Numbered from the stretch's first letter, positions 14,969 to 24,432 are shown. The stretch is 64,000 nt of DNA from Rhodoferax sp. (GCF_028689305.1 NZ_JAQTWM010000006.1:1-64000); one strand, 5' to 3'. The notes: generated by a model from the sequence alone, not told the origin. A program made the numbers and translations.

Positions 14969-17954
14969 CGAATCGAACACCGTCGAAGCCTATGTCCGCG
15001 ACCTGCTCGCCGGGCCGGTAAAAGCAATCCCTGCCAATGTCGCCCAGGAGTCGGAAGCCAGTTATGGAACCAGTCGCAAGGGTATTGGCTGGCGTTACAA
15101 GGCACCTGCGGATGTGCCACGCCAGATTCAGGAGGTGTTGGTCGAATCCTGGATGCGTGATGCGCTGATCCGCCTAAACCCTGAAATTACCGCTCAGCCT
15201 GACCGTGCGGATGAGGTGCTCTACAAGCTGCGGGCCATCGTGCTATCGGTGCGGTCCGACGGGCTGATTCGCGCCAATGAAGAAATGACTGCCTGGATGC
15301 GTGGTGAACGCTCCATGTCCTTCGGCGACAACAACCAGCATGTGCCGGTGCGCCTGATTGACCTGGACGACTTGTCGCAAAACCAGTACGTCGTCACTCA
15401 GCAGTACACCTGCCGAGCAGGTCCCACTGAGCGCCGTGCCGATTTGGTGCTGCTTGTGAACGGTCTGCCACTGGTGCTGATTGAGGCCAAAACACCAGTC
15501 AAGAAGTGCATCAGCTGGGTGGATGGTGCCGTGCAGGTAAACGCGGACTACGAGAAGTTCGTGCCCGAGCTGTTCGTCTGCAACGTGTTCTCAGTGGCCA
15601 CTGAGGGCAAGGAGTATCACTACGGTTCCATTGGTCTGCCGGTAAAGGACTGGGGACCATGGCATCTGATTGAGGGCAAAGAGTCGGATAGCTCCCAACA
15701 CCACCCGTTGAAGACGCTCAAGCGGTCGGCAGAGAGCATGTTGCGGCCCAACGTGGTGCTGGACATTCTGGGTAGTTTCACCCTCTTTGCCACGGACAAG
15801 AAAAAGCGCCGCATCAAGATCATTTGCCGCTATCAGCAGTACGAGGCCGCTAACAAGCTGGTGGAGCGCGTGGTGGCTGGTTACCCCAAGAAAGGGCTGA
15901 TCTGGCACTTTCAGGGTTCTGGCAAGTCACTGCTGATGGTGTTTGCCGCGCAAAAGCTGCGCATGCACTCGCACTTGAAGAACCCCACGGTCATCATTGT
16001 GGTGGACCGCATTGATCTGGACAGCCAGATCACCGGCACATTCACCGGTGCTGACATTCCCAATTTGGAGAAGGCGGACACCCGCGAGAAGCTGCAACAG
16101 TTGCTGGGGCAGGATGTTCGTAAGATCATCATCACCACGATCTTCAAGTTCGGTGAAACCACCGGTTGTCTGAACGACCGCAGCAACATCATCGCGCTGG
16201 TGGATGAAGCCCACCGTACACAAGAAGGCGACCTGGGCCGCAAGATGCGTGAGGCACTGCCCAATGCGTTTCTGTTCGGCCTGACTGGCACGCCGATCAA
16301 CCGCTCGGACCGCAATACCTTCTACGCCTTTGGGGCGGACGAAGATGCTTTGGGCTACATGAGCCGCTATGGCTTTGAGGAATCAATCCGCGATGGGGCA
16401 ACGTTAAAGCTGCATTTTGAGCCGCGACTGGTCAACCTGCACATCGACAAGACCGCCATTGAGACGGCGTTCAAGGAACTGACCGGTGGTTTATCAGACC
16501 TGGACCGTGACTCTCTGGGCAAGACCGCCGCCAAGATGGCCGTGCTGGTGAAAACGCCAGAGCGCATTCGCCGTGTGTGCGAAGACATCGTGTTGCACTA
16601 CCAGAGCAAGGTGGAGCCCAACGGCTTCAAAGGGCAGATCGTCACCTTTGACCGGGAATCCTGCCTACTGTACAAGGCAGAACTCGACAAACTGCTGCCC
16701 CCCGAGGCAACGGACATTGTCATGTCGGTACAGGCCGCTGACAAAAAAGAGCACCCCGAGTACGCAGCCTATGACCGCAGCCGTGATGCGGAAGAACGGT
16801 TGCTGGACCGTTTTCGTGATCCTGCGGACCCGCTCAAGCTGATCATCGTCACCGCCAAGTTGCTCACAGGCTTTGATGCGCCGATCTTGCAGGCGATGTA
16901 TCTAGACAAGCCGCTGCGCGACCACACGCTGCTGCAAGCCATTTGCCGGGTCAACCGCACGTATTCAGACCAGAAGACACATGGCCTGATCGTGGACTAT
17001 CTGGGCATCTTTGATGATGTTGCGGCGGCGCTGGAGTTTGATGACCAAAGCGTCAAGCAGGTGGTCAGCAACATTCAGGAGCTGAAAGACAAGTTGCCTG
17101 AGGCCATGCAGAAATGCTTGGAATTCTTTACCGGCGTAGATCGCAGCCAGACAGGTTACGAGGGCCTGATTGCAGCTCAGCAATGCCTGCCCAACAACAC
17201 GGTGCGTGACAACTTTGCTGCCGAATACAGCGTACTTGGCAAGATCTGGGAAGCGCTGTCGCCAGACTCAGTGCTCAGTCCATTTGAGAAAGACTATAAA
17301 TGGCTGTCGCAGGTGTACCAGTCGGTGCAACCATCCAGCGGCCATGGCAAGCTGATCTGGCATTCACTGGGTGCCAAGACAATTGAGTTGATTCACCAGA
17401 ACGTGCATGTGGATGCAGTGCGGGATGACTTGGATACGCTGGTGTTGGATGCTGACTTGCTTGAGGCAGTGCTGTCTAACCCGGACCCCAAGAGCGCCAA
17501 AGAGATTGAGATCAAGCTGGTGCGGCGCATGCGCAAGCATATGGGCAATCCAAAATTCAAAAAGCTGTCTGAACGGCTGGACGCACTGAAAGACCGCTTT
17601 GAATCTGGGCAAATCAACAGCGTCGAGTTTTTGAAGCAGTTGCTGGAAATTGCCAAGGAAACGCTGCAGGCAGAAAAAGAAGTGCCGCCAGAAGAAGATG
17701 AAGACCGCGGCAAGGCTGCGCTGACAGAGCTGTTCAACGAGGTCAAAACGTCCGAGACGCCGATCATGGTCGAGCGCGTGGTGACGGACATTGATGAAAT
17801 TGTGCGGCTGGTTCGCTTCCCTGGCTGGCAGGGCACGCAGGCCGGTGAGCGCGAGGTGAAAAAAGCCCTGCGCAAGGCGCTCTTCAAATACAAGCTGCAC
17901 GCAGATGAGGAGCTATTTGAGAAGGCTTACACCTACATTCGTCAGTATTACTGA
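14958..17954 (+). CDS. hsdR: Type I restriction endonuclease subunit HsdR
   Basis: This 998-residue motor and nuclease subunit starts MGFNESNTVEAYVRDLLAG. The PD-(D/E)XK nuclease core is in ERRADLVLLVNGLPLVLIEAKTP (about 155-180), with Asp and EAK residues present. The SF2 helicase core follows: Walker A in HFQGSGKSLL (about 318), DEAH in LVDEAHRTQEGD (about 415), LTGTPI (about 440) and motif VI QAICRVNRTY. The C-terminal part is helical and rich in acidic and basic residues. All catalytic motifs look intact, so the enzyme is probably active. The start overlaps the end of hsdS. Confidence 0.95.
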   Translation: MGFNESNTVEAYVRDLLAGPVKAIPANVAQESEASYGTSRKGIGWRYKAPADVPRQIQEVLVESWMRDALIRLNPEITAQPDRADEVLYKLRAIVLSVRSDGLIRANEEMTAWMRGERSMSFGDNNQHVPVRLIDLDDLSQNQYVVTQQYTCRAGPTERRADLVLLVNGLPLVLIEAKTPVKKCISWVDGAVQVNADYEKFVPELFVCNVFSVATEGKEYHYGSIGLPVKDWGPWHLIEGKESDSSQHHPLKTLKRSAESMLRPNVVLDILGSFTLFATDKKKRRIKIICRYQQYEAANKLVERVVAGYPKKGLIWHFQGSGKSLLMVFAAQKLRMHSHLKNPTVIIVVDRIDLDSQITGTFTGADIPNLEKADTREKLQQLLGQDVRKIIITTIFKFGETTGCLNDRSNIIALVDEAHRTQEGDLGRKMREALPNAFLFGLTGTPINRSDRNTFYAFGADEDALGYMSRYGFEESIRDGATLKLHFEPRLVNLHIDKTAIETAFKELTGGLSDLDRDSLGKTAAKMAVLVKTPERIRRVCEDIVLHYQSKVEPNGFKGQIVTFDRESCLLYKAELDKLLPPEATDIVMSVQAADKKEHPEYAAYDRSRDAEERLLDRFRDPADPLKLIIVTAKLLTGFDAPILQAMYLDKPLRDHTLLQAICRVNRTYSDQKTHGLIVDYLGIFDDVAAALEFDDQSVKQVVSNIQELKDKLPEAMQKCLEFFTGVDRSQTGYEGLIAAQQCLPNNTVRDNFAAEYSVLGKIWEALSPDSVLSPFEKDYKWLSQVYQSVQPSSGHGKLIWHSLGAKTIELIHQNVHVDAVRDDLDTLVLDADLLEAVLSNPDPKSAKEIEIKLVRRMRKHMGNPKFKKLSERLDALKDRFESGQINSVEFLKQLLEIAKETLQAEKEVPPEEDEDRGKAALTELFNEVKTSETPIMVERVVTDIDEIVRLVRFPGWQGTQAGEREVKKALRKALFKYKLHADEELFEKAYTYIRQYY

Positions 17955-17996
17955 CGAAGGGGCGTTCGCTTCAGAGGTTTTTAAAGGGAGTGAAGT

Positions 17997-18830
17997 ATGG
18001 CTTTGGGTCGAATGGAACGTATCCTGATACTGGCAAAGACGTACCCGTCGCCCAGTGCTCAATACATGGAGACTTCGTGCGTCGCAGGTATCAGCCAAGA
18101 CGGTTCAATGCGTCGGCTGTTTCCGGTGCCGTTCCGGATGGTCGAGCATGGTCATCAGTTTAAAAAATGGCAGTGGATTGATGTCCGAGTTGAAAAAGCC
18201 AATAAAGACCATCGCCTGGAGAGCCACAAACTCTGGGTCGACACCATCACCTGCAAAGAGGTGATTGATCACAAAAAAGGCTGGTTGGATCGGTGGCCTT
18301 GGCTCGACAAGATTCCAACTTTCGCCAGCATGGACGCAATTGATGCAGCCCGCGTGCAGGATGGACTCTCCATCGCTCTGCTCCGGCCCAAAAAGCTGGT
18401 TGGGCTGGAAATAAACAAGGCACGCAATGCCGATTGGACGGAAGAAGAGAAGGAAAAATTGGTCCGCGAGCAGATGCAGGAGGATCTATTTTCCGATGTC
18501 GATGCCAAGCGCCAAGTTAAGGAATTGCGCAAAGTGCCGTTTGATTTTTACTACCGGTATTTATGCGAAACCCCAGACGGCGAGAAAGAGCATCGCCACA
18601 AAGTCGTCGATTGGGAGGCCGGTGCTCTGTATTGGAATTGTCGCCAAAGTCACGGCGAAGGATGGGAAAAGCCCTTTCGCGCCAAGCTCGAGGGCCAACT
18701 CGGTACCAAAGATTTGATGTTTCTTATGGGAAACCAACACCGCTTTCAGAACCAGTGGCTGATCATCAGCCTGGTCTACCCGCCTAAGCGAAAGCCAGTG
18801 GAGGAGTCTTTACAAGGTCAGCTTTTTTAG
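17997..18830 (+). CDS. Probable dual-OB-domain protein
   Basis: This 277-residue protein has GGGAG six bases before its ATG and follows hsdR by 42 nt. The start MERILILAKTYPSPSAQYME, followed by TSCVAGISQDGSMRRLFPVP, resembles a family I recall as dual-OB-containing proteins; that is a memory-based match. The middle is charged and helical (ADWTEEEKEKLVREQMQEDL). Near the end are a tryptophan-rich strand (GALYWNCRQ) and a C-terminal strand (WLIISLVYPPKR). Its 3' end overlaps the DUF488 gene tail to tail by 47 nt. A nucleic-acid-related accessory role in the defence locus is an inference from context. Confidence 0.55.
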   Translation: MALGRMERILILAKTYPSPSAQYMETSCVAGISQDGSMRRLFPVPFRMVEHGHQFKKWQWIDVRVEKANKDHRLESHKLWVDTITCKEVIDHKKGWLDRWPWLDKIPTFASMDAIDAARVQDGLSIALLRPKKLVGLEINKARNADWTEEEKEKLVREQMQEDLFSDVDAKRQVKELRKVPFDFYYRYLCETPDGEKEHRHKVVDWEAGALYWNCRQSHGEGWEKPFRAKLEGQLGTKDLMFLMGNQHRFQNQWLIISLVYPPKRKPVEESLQGQLF

Positions 18831-19266
18831 CGCCTGCCTTGATGTGCGTCACCTTGGCGCCGCTGTATTCCCTTACCGCGTTTGCCACCATGGAGCGATG
18901 GCAAAAATTTGAATCTGCTTCAAAGCAAAGCAACGCACAGTTCGCACTGCTAGTCAGAAGCGACAGTTCCGCAATGGCATCGTCTTTAGTTTTCAGGTGC
19001 TTCATGAACCCTTCGGTGTAGCGTTTCCAGTTGCCATCTTCACGGTACAGATCACGCACGGGCTTTGGGCAGCCTAAATCCGCCATATGGACGTATTCAC
19101 GTCCAGAAAGATTCAGTAGATTGGCCAGAGCATTCTTGGAGAATCCAGCCTTACGTGACAGGGGCAGCTCACGAACATCGACAATCGTGTCTATGTCGTG
19201 TTCTGCAAGCAGCGACATAAACCCGTCGATATCTAGTCCTTCGTAGCCAATGGTAAAAACGTTCAT
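18784..19266 (-). CDS. DUF488 family protein
   Basis: This 160-residue protein starts MNVFTIGYEGLDIDGFMSLL and continues DTIVDVRELPLSRKAGFSK, the signature of the DUF488 family. The typical LLCFEADSNFCHRSMVA segment with a cysteine-histidine pair follows near residue 110-125. A GAGGG ribosome-binding site precedes the start. The family is common near DNA-processing and defence genes, but its biochemistry is not settled. It converges on the dual-OB-like gene, and the coding ends overlap. It marks the last bacterial gene before the prophage. Confidence 0.85.
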   Translation of the reverse strand: MNVFTIGYEGLDIDGFMSLLAEHDIDTIVDVRELPLSRKAGFSKNALANLLNLSGREYVHMADLGCPKPVRDLYREDGNWKRYTEGFMKHLKTKDDAIAELSLLTSSANCALLCFEADSNFCHRSMVANAVREYSGAKVTHIKAGAKKADLVKTPPLAFA

Positions 19267-19414
19267 TCAATAATCCCTCTGTAAATTGATTTTAACGATG
19301 CCACGCTCTGTGCATCAGACCGAATACCCTTGGTAGTCAGTGTCCTTTTGTATGGGGTTTGGGGTGCCATACACACCATGTGCTCACACCAAATTGGTGC
19401 ACCTGACCGCAAAG

Positions 19415-19873
19415 TCATCGCAGAAGCACGGCTTCAGCTTGACGGCGCACTACCAGTCCTGGCAACACTTTGCCGCCACCGTGCACCCATCTGGAAAGTT
19501 CCTGTACGGCACCAAGCCAATCCAACATGTTCACCCTGCGACGTAGGGTTGACGTTTGCAGTCGGCCAGCGCCAAGGTTAAAGGTGAAATCCACGATGGC
19601 TGCCATTCGAGATTCAGATTCCGTTGCCAGCACAGGGCAATACCGCAGTGTGGCGGTGAGCGCCGTCATCAGGTCTTGGGCCAAATAGACCTCGGCATCA
19701 GCCTCAGAAATCGGCGGATGGTCTGGTTTGCACAGATGGCCAAACCCCACAGTCCAAAACCCGGCAGGACAGATGTAGGGATGGGCTCTGCGCAATGGGT
19801 CGTTTTTCGGTACCCGGTGGAAGCCTTCAAACCGCTTTGCCAGCTCCACGGCTGCTTGAGGCACAGCAATCAT
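19415..19873 (-). CDS. Phage lysozyme (endolysin, GH24)
   Basis: This 152-residue muramidase cleaves the glycan strands of peptidoglycan. The catalytic Glu16 lies in AKRFEGFH, and PYICPAGFWTVGFGH (about 32-46) is the typical lambdoid lysozyme box with Cys35 and Thr41. The N-terminus has no signal-anchor or signal peptide, so export needs the holin encoded just upstream. The start overlaps the holin stop codon by four bases (ATGA). It is the last phage gene on the left. Confidence 0.9.
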   Translation of the reverse strand: MIAVPQAAVELAKRFEGFHRVPKNDPLRRAHPYICPAGFWTVGFGHLCKPDHPPISEADAEVYLAQDLMTALTATLRYCPVLATESESRMAAIVDFTFNLGAGRLQTSTLRRRVNMLDWLGAVQELSRWVHGGGKVLPGLVVRRQAEAVLLR

Positions 19874-20346
19874 GACCGACCCCGATCAAAAACCCTTCCT
19901 AAAAACCAGAAGTTAAGCACCCCAGCCCAAAGCGCCTGATCTGCTTCCGACCAAGCGGCCAACACGGCAACGCTCCAGCCAGCCCCCGCGTTCAGCGCAG
20001 AAACGAACGCCACCGTCTTGGCAGCGCAGTACAACAGCATCAGCCAGTAAGTAATGATCGGCCGCACGCTTGATGACAAGGCATCAGCCCACCAAACACC
20101 GGTTTTCTCACCCTGAGTTCGTACCGCGTCGCGCAGTGCCTCAATGGCACCTGTGTTCCAGGCCGCATCGGCTTGTGAGCCAATTTCAGCCATGCGCTGC
20201 GCACCACGAATCTTCTCAAATTCCAGGGCCTTGTCCTGCATCGCCAACTCGTGGCCACGTTCGCCCTTCCGATCCAGCCATTTCAGGAATTCTGGAGCCA
20301 GTCGAAACGACCCACCCAACAATCCACCCAGCAATGTTTCGATCAT
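19870..20346 (-). CDS. Holin of the three-TM type
   Basis: This 158-residue protein fits the three-TM holin family linked to gene-transfer and phage release. It starts MIETLLGGLLGGSFRLAPEF, followed by a charged helical stretch (ERGHELAMQDKALEFEKIR). The C-terminal half has hydrophobic segments: RPIITYWLMLLYCAAKTVAF, AGAGWSVAVLAAW and ALWAGVLNFWFLGRV. It would form the membrane lesion that lets the endolysin reach the wall. It overlaps both neighbours by four bases (ATGA), giving a coupled lysis cassette. Confidence 0.8.
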   Translation of the reverse strand: MIETLLGGLLGGSFRLAPEFLKWLDRKGERGHELAMQDKALEFEKIRGAQRMAEIGSQADAAWNTGAIEALRDAVRTQGEKTGVWWADALSSSVRPIITYWLMLLYCAAKTVAFVSALNAGAGWSVAVLAAWSEADQALWAGVLNFWFLGRVFDRGRS

Positions 20347-20636
20347 TGGGCACCTCCGAACAATTTAAGTTTGATCAGGGTGCCGGTCAGGATCGCCATC
20401 ACCAGCCCGGTGACCACCATCTTGATGATGGTCAGACCCGCAGTCTTCTTGGCCTCATTGAAGGCATCAAGCAGATTGCGCAGTTCACGGATGTCGTGGG
20501 CAGCGTCTTCGCCATCGAGCCCCACTCCATGCAGGGCGTGACGCGCACCCTTTTCAGCCGCACGCTCAAGCATTTGCTCAAAGTCTGCCTGCGGCATCGT
20601 GACTGTCTTGCGTCGTTCAATTGATGTATCTTCCAT
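20343..20636 (-). CDS. Small single-TM protein of the lysis cassette (DUF6127-like)
   Basis: This 97-residue protein starts MEDTSIERRKTVTMPQADFE. I chose the ATG at 20636 because GGAG lies seven bases upstream; an upstream in-frame start would run into the terminator hairpin. The N-terminal two thirds are helical and charged, and a single hydrophobic segment (LTIIKMVVTGLVMAILTGTL) lies near the C-terminus. It resembles proteins I remember as DUF6127, found next to phage holins. It may be a holin partner or anti-holin; that role is inferred from position and topology only. Confidence 0.65.
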   Translation of the reverse strand: MEDTSIERRKTVTMPQADFEQMLERAAEKGARHALHGVGLDGEDAAHDIRELRNLLDAFNEAKKTAGLTIIKMVVTGLVMAILTGTLIKLKLFGGAQ

Positions 20637-20649
20637 TTTCATGCTCCAA

Positions 20650-20697
20650 AAATGCGAAACCCGCCAGATGCGCGAGATGCACACCGAAGCGGGTTTC
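20650..20697 (-). terminator. Terminator-like hairpin before the lysis cassette
   Basis: GAAACCCGC and GCGGGTTTC form a perfect 9-bp stem with a 24-nt loop, followed on the minus strand by GCATTTTT. It lies between the tail genes and the lysis genes and would reduce read-through into lysis. Confidence 0.5.
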
Positions 20698-20723
20698 AGG
20701 TTTAAAACTGTTTTCAGTAGGGG

Positions 20724-20945
20724 TCAGATTTCAATGATTTCCAGACTCAGATTGGGCGCAACGGCTTCCAAAACGCCATCGCGCACAAACACACGCGCAC
20801 CCATGCTTGCGCTTCCTCTGGCCTTGACCGTGCCGCCACCGGGCAACTGGACGGTGACCACACCTGTGCCAATCTCAGACACGGTGCCGACCTGTAGCGG
20901 TGGGTCAGACAGCAATTGCTTGAACTGCTCATAGACGTTATGCAT
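20724..20945 (-). CDS. Small phage protein, beta-rich
   Basis: This 73-residue protein starts MHNVYEQFKQLLSDPPLQVG. After a short helix it reads as a small beta-barrel-like domain (GTVSEIGTGVVTVQLPGGG, then GSASMGARVFVRDGVLEA), the kind of OB-like fold seen in tail spike or baseplate accessory proteins. Its start overlaps the end of the large tail gene by eight nt. It is the last structural gene before the lysis cassette. Function unknown. Confidence 0.65.
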   Translation of the reverse strand: MHNVYEQFKQLLSDPPLQVGTVSEIGTGVVTVQLPGGGTVKARGSASMGARVFVRDGVLEAVAPNLSLEIIEI

Positions 20946-22917
20946 AGGTCTGCACTCCCAAGGTTTGCCAGACCTCTGGAAATCCGGCCTGGACTTGGGT
21001 GGATCTCACCAGCCCGATGCGGTCAACACCGCCATCTCGGTACTGGACAAAGGCACCGGGCTCGATGATTCCGGTTTCAACCAGCACAGGCAGATTCAAA
21101 CTGACCTCGATCTGCCGACCGGTGTCACTCAAAACTGCCAGTCCACGCTGGCGGGCAACAGCAGCCTCAGTGATCAGGGCATCCACCACCATCGGTGCCA
21201 GAGAATCGCCAGCGGTACCTGACCGGGTCACCTGCGCCAGCACTCCGGCATCCATACCCGAGATAAACACCCGGTTGTAGGATGGCTTTTCCAGCCAGCG
21301 TAGGGACTCTTTTTCCACTGCATCAACTGGCAGAACAAAGTTTGGGGTCACTGTCGCCCACTCCCAGGGTGCGACCGGATACCGGTGGCGCACGCGAATC
21401 GTTTGATCTCTGGGGTGTGGCAGCAAATAGCCCCCGGCTGCCCCGGCTATGACACTCAAAGCCTCGATCCATGTCCCTTGGTGCGAAAACACCCCGGCTG
21501 GCACGTTCCAGTCGGTCAAACCCCAGTCCAGATTCCAACCCATAGGCACACCGTTGATGGTCAGCACATCGTCCATTAACTGGCGTGCCGTTCGCGCCTG
21601 AGAGTTGGTGAACGTCATCACCGGCGCATAGGGTGCAGCCAACACGGAGTTCTTGCCACGACCAGTCAATCGAATGCTGGTCTGCCCAAAACTGCGCTCA
21701 CGGCTGATGTTTTCAGCAAGGACTGCGAAAGTGGTGCCGTTCACAGTGGCCAGCAGCTCCACTACCCCTGATCCGTTGGGTTCGATCAAACTTTGGGCGC
21801 TATGCGGTAGCACGGCATCAAATCCCCAAGCCCAGGAGGACGCATCAAGCGATAGGGACAAATTGTTGACCGGTACCTCCACCCCGTCGGATGCCCGGCG
21901 CAGACTGATATCGTTGATCACAAAATACACCTTTCTAACCGCTACGGTCACAACGCCGGTTGGCTGTGTTGGAGGAAATTCACACTGACGAGTCCCAAAC
22001 ACCAACATGGGGGCTGCCAATGATGGACAGGCAAACAGCAAGGCTGTGCCCCAGTACGTCGGGTCAACGGGTGGGATCAACGGCGTCAAATGCGCACCGG
22101 GTCGCGGCACCCAGGCCTCCTCAAAGGCCGATGGCAGAAATCTTCTCATTGGGATGGCGGCACCAGCATGGCCCGTGTACCCCTTGTTGCGAGGAATCGC
22201 GCCAGTCCAAGAGTTCTCCAGCCATGCGCGCCTGTCATGCAACCCGTCCTGAAAACGGCCCACGGCGCGAACGGTTGGCGCACGCAGGCCTTCCTGGAAG
22301 GGACTGGTGCTGTTCACTCGTCGATCAGCCAGCCCATCCGACCAATTGGCGTGCAGACGTGACCGCCTCAAACAGCCATCCTGAAACTGCGATCCAACCT
22401 CTCGGCTGGAACGAATGGCCTCAACATATCCCGGGCTGACCCCAAAATGCTCGGACACAGCGTTTTGCGAGTGATCCTGCGCGCCAGCATTGGTTGCCTG
22501 CGCGTGCTGCTGTGGTTGGGTCAAGCCGGACTCTGTCACAGTGGACACCTGCGACCAGGTCTGCACCTGTGCGACCGTCGGCCGTTGCGTCTGGCTCTGG
22601 TACTTCACAGCGACCGTGCCGACCAGATCAGGCAATGCTGCTTGCAACGCGAGTGGCACGCCAATGACCAGGTGCAGTCGCGCGACCAGTTCTGGCAGTG
22701 CCCCTGAGACTTCGAGCAGCGAGTCCGGGTGGGTGCTGGTGTCACTGTCACCAAACACCAGTCGGGTCGGATGCACCCTGGGCGGCTGTGAAAACACCAG
22801 ATCGGTGATTTTGGCGTTCGGGTCAGTAATACCTTCTCCAAACACCATCACCAGCGGTTGTTCAATCAGCGGTGTACCAGCAAAGACTAAGTTTTCTGGC
22901 ACGACGCGAAACCTCAC
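20938..22917 (-). CDS. Large phage tail/baseplate protein
   Basis: This 659-residue structural protein starts at a GTG (MRFRVVPENLVFAG); a second GTG five codons on has a better placed GAGG. Residues 1-110 repeat the theme LVFGEG...LVFSQPP...LVFGDSD. The centre has three related blocks (SQFQDGCLRRSRLHANW, SPFQEGLRAPTVRAV, GRFQDGLHDRRAWLENSW). The C-terminal 300 residues look like a hub domain, with FAVLAENISRERSFGQTSIR and TARQLMDDVLTINGVPMGW. I infer a distal tail or hub role from its place downstream of the tape-measure region. The family is not recognised. Confidence 0.7.
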   Translation of the reverse strand: MRFRVVPENLVFAGTPLIEQPLVMVFGEGITDPNAKITDLVFSQPPRVHPTRLVFGDSDTSTHPDSLLEVSGALPELVARLHLVIGVPLALQAALPDLVGTVAVKYQSQTQRPTVAQVQTWSQVSTVTESGLTQPQQHAQATNAGAQDHSQNAVSEHFGVSPGYVEAIRSSREVGSQFQDGCLRRSRLHANWSDGLADRRVNSTSPFQEGLRAPTVRAVGRFQDGLHDRRAWLENSWTGAIPRNKGYTGHAGAAIPMRRFLPSAFEEAWVPRPGAHLTPLIPPVDPTYWGTALLFACPSLAAPMLVFGTRQCEFPPTQPTGVVTVAVRKVYFVINDISLRRASDGVEVPVNNLSLSLDASSWAWGFDAVLPHSAQSLIEPNGSGVVELLATVNGTTFAVLAENISRERSFGQTSIRLTGRGKNSVLAAPYAPVMTFTNSQARTARQLMDDVLTINGVPMGWNLDWGLTDWNVPAGVFSHQGTWIEALSVIAGAAGGYLLPHPRDQTIRVRHRYPVAPWEWATVTPNFVLPVDAVEKESLRWLEKPSYNRVFISGMDAGVLAQVTRSGTAGDSLAPMVVDALITEAAVARQRGLAVLSDTGRQIEVSLNLPVLVETGIIEPGAFVQYRDGGVDRIGLVRSTQVQAGFPEVWQTLGVQTYA

Positions 22918-22930
22918 AAATCAAAGTCAA

Positions 22931-23338
22931 TCAAGTCAAAGTGCATTGCCCCAGTAGCGCCCGCGCACCGGCGTAAAGCACCGTTCCGCTGGTGCCCGAG
23001 AGTTTGAAATCTCCGGTACCCGCAGCATCCGACACCGAACCGTCGGCCACCACTTCATCACGGCCGTTGATCCAGCGTGCCCAAAGCGCAGTGCCCGTCT
23101 CCAGAATCAGGTCACCCGATGGCTCTGACTGCTTGAGGGTCAACACGCTGGCATCGATCTCACCGCACGGCTTGGCCAGTAGGATTTCCACCAGCAGCCC
23201 ACCACCCGGGTCACCGCCGGTTGCTGGCTGGTTGGTTGCGTACAGTCGAATGCGGCTGTTTTGCGGGCCAGCATCCGCGAACGTCAGTGTTCCGGTCAGC
23301 CGCGCCAGCTTGTGCGCAGGAGAAATGGCCAGCGTCAT
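22931..23338 (-). CDS. Phage tail-region hypothetical protein
   Basis: This 135-residue protein starts MTLAISPAHKLARLTGTLTF. It is predicted to be nearly all beta, with strands such as NSRIRLYATNQPATGG and ALWARWINGRDEVVADG, like a small carbohydrate-binding or immunoglobulin-like tail domain. The stop codon of this gene is 13 nt before the start of the large tail protein, and its own start overlaps the end of the previous gene. It is probably a tail accessory protein. No named family is recognised. Confidence 0.65.
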   Translation of the reverse strand: MTLAISPAHKLARLTGTLTFADAGPQNSRIRLYATNQPATGGDPGGGLLVEILLAKPCGEIDASVLTLKQSEPSGDLILETGTALWARWINGRDEVVADGSVSDAAGTGDFKLSGTSGTVLYAGARALLGQCTLT

Positions 23339-24429
23339 GGCGAATGCTCCAACATCAACTCAGGAATCACCCGATCCGCCACCACCGCACGAAACGCTTG
23401 GGTGTGGTCATAGCTCACCACGGTGTAGGTGGTGTTCATGGCGACCCGGCCAAACGAATAGGCACCGGTAGCCGCTTCACTCCATGTCTCGCGGATAACG
23501 GCCCGAGTGGCTTCCTCGATCAGCAAAACACGCCTCCTCACTGGTGTGGATGGTGTGTTTTTGACAGTGCCCACCACTTGGCCCACACCACCGAAGTAAA
23601 TGTCGTGTTGGCCCAAGATCGGCACCAGCGCTTTGTTGCGAACTCCCAAACCATCAAGCGCTTGCATCGGTGCAGTGTTGATGCGCCCAGTGTTATCACC
23701 CAGACCTTGTGTAGCCAGATTGACCGTTGGAATTGTGTTCACCCGACTCAGGTCAGTGCCGTACCCATGAAAAACCACAGGTGGCCCCACCACGGCCAGA
23801 CGAACCTGCGCCTCCAGGTCTTGCAGATCGGCGAGGCTTGCAACCCCATCAAACATACCCAGTGCCGACAAATTCGCATACATGCCCCAGGATGATGGCC
23901 AATTCGAGCCCACACTAGAGAGCAAGCTAAGTGGCGCGGCGAATTTCGCCCCCACCCAGGATCCGTTGCAGTAATACTGGTAGCCACTGGCATCAAAAGC
24001 GATGGCCACGAACTTGACCGCTGCCCCAGTGGGCAGTCCGACCGAGTTTGCCGTGCCTTCGCATCGAATTTGCCCATGTGGGCTCAGTGTTGTGACATCC
24101 GTCTCTATCAGCAGCGCATGAAAGTTGCCAGACACCCCGTAGTCAGAGAACAGCATCACCCGTGGATTGACGTGACTCACCAGCGCCATCAGCACGCCAG
24201 CAGTCGGACGAGTCACTCTTCTGTAACTCCAGCCAGCACCCACACCTTTGACGCAGGTGATGGATTGAACGGGATTGGTTCCCACCACCACCAGACTGGC
24301 CGACTGGCCCGCCATGTCCGCATGGTTGCCGCCACCGGTCAAATCGGTCAGAACCGAGTTCGACTCGAAATGTGAGGAGTCATAGGCAATGATTGGGGTC
24401 AAACCCGCAGAGCTTGTCCACCAGCTCAT
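23335..24429 (-). CDS. Phage tail protein with lectin-like N-terminal region
   Basis: This 364-residue protein starts MSWWTSSAGLTPIIAYDSSH. The first ~230 residues read like a concanavalin/LamG-type jelly roll (NHADMAGQSASLVVVG, KFVAIAFDASGYQYYCNGSW, SWGMYANLSALGMFDG). The C-terminal ~100 residues form a small beta domain (VRRRVLLIEEATRAVIRETW). This arrangement suits a receptor-binding or tail-fibre-like protein. It lies in a run of tail genes with four-base gaps or overlaps. The role is inferred from fold pattern and position. Confidence 0.65.
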   Translation of the reverse strand: MSWWTSSAGLTPIIAYDSSHFESNSVLTDLTGGGNHADMAGQSASLVVVGTNPVQSITCVKGVGAGWSYRRVTRPTAGVLMALVSHVNPRVMLFSDYGVSGNFHALLIETDVTTLSPHGQIRCEGTANSVGLPTGAAVKFVAIAFDASGYQYYCNGSWVGAKFAAPLSLLSSVGSNWPSSWGMYANLSALGMFDGVASLADLQDLEAQVRLAVVGPPVVFHGYGTDLSRVNTIPTVNLATQGLGDNTGRINTAPMQALDGLGVRNKALVPILGQHDIYFGGVGQVVGTVKNTPSTPVRRRVLLIEEATRAVIRETWSEAATGAYSFGRVAMNTTYTVVSYDHTQAFRAVVADRVIPELMLEHSP

Positions 24430-24432
24430 GGC

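Noticed and set aside
19267..19414. Attachment site in the DUF488-lysozyme gap
   Set aside because: I looked for a direct repeat matching the other phage end. Only a small CACCAA/TTGGTG dyad is present, and the right end of the phage is not in the window.
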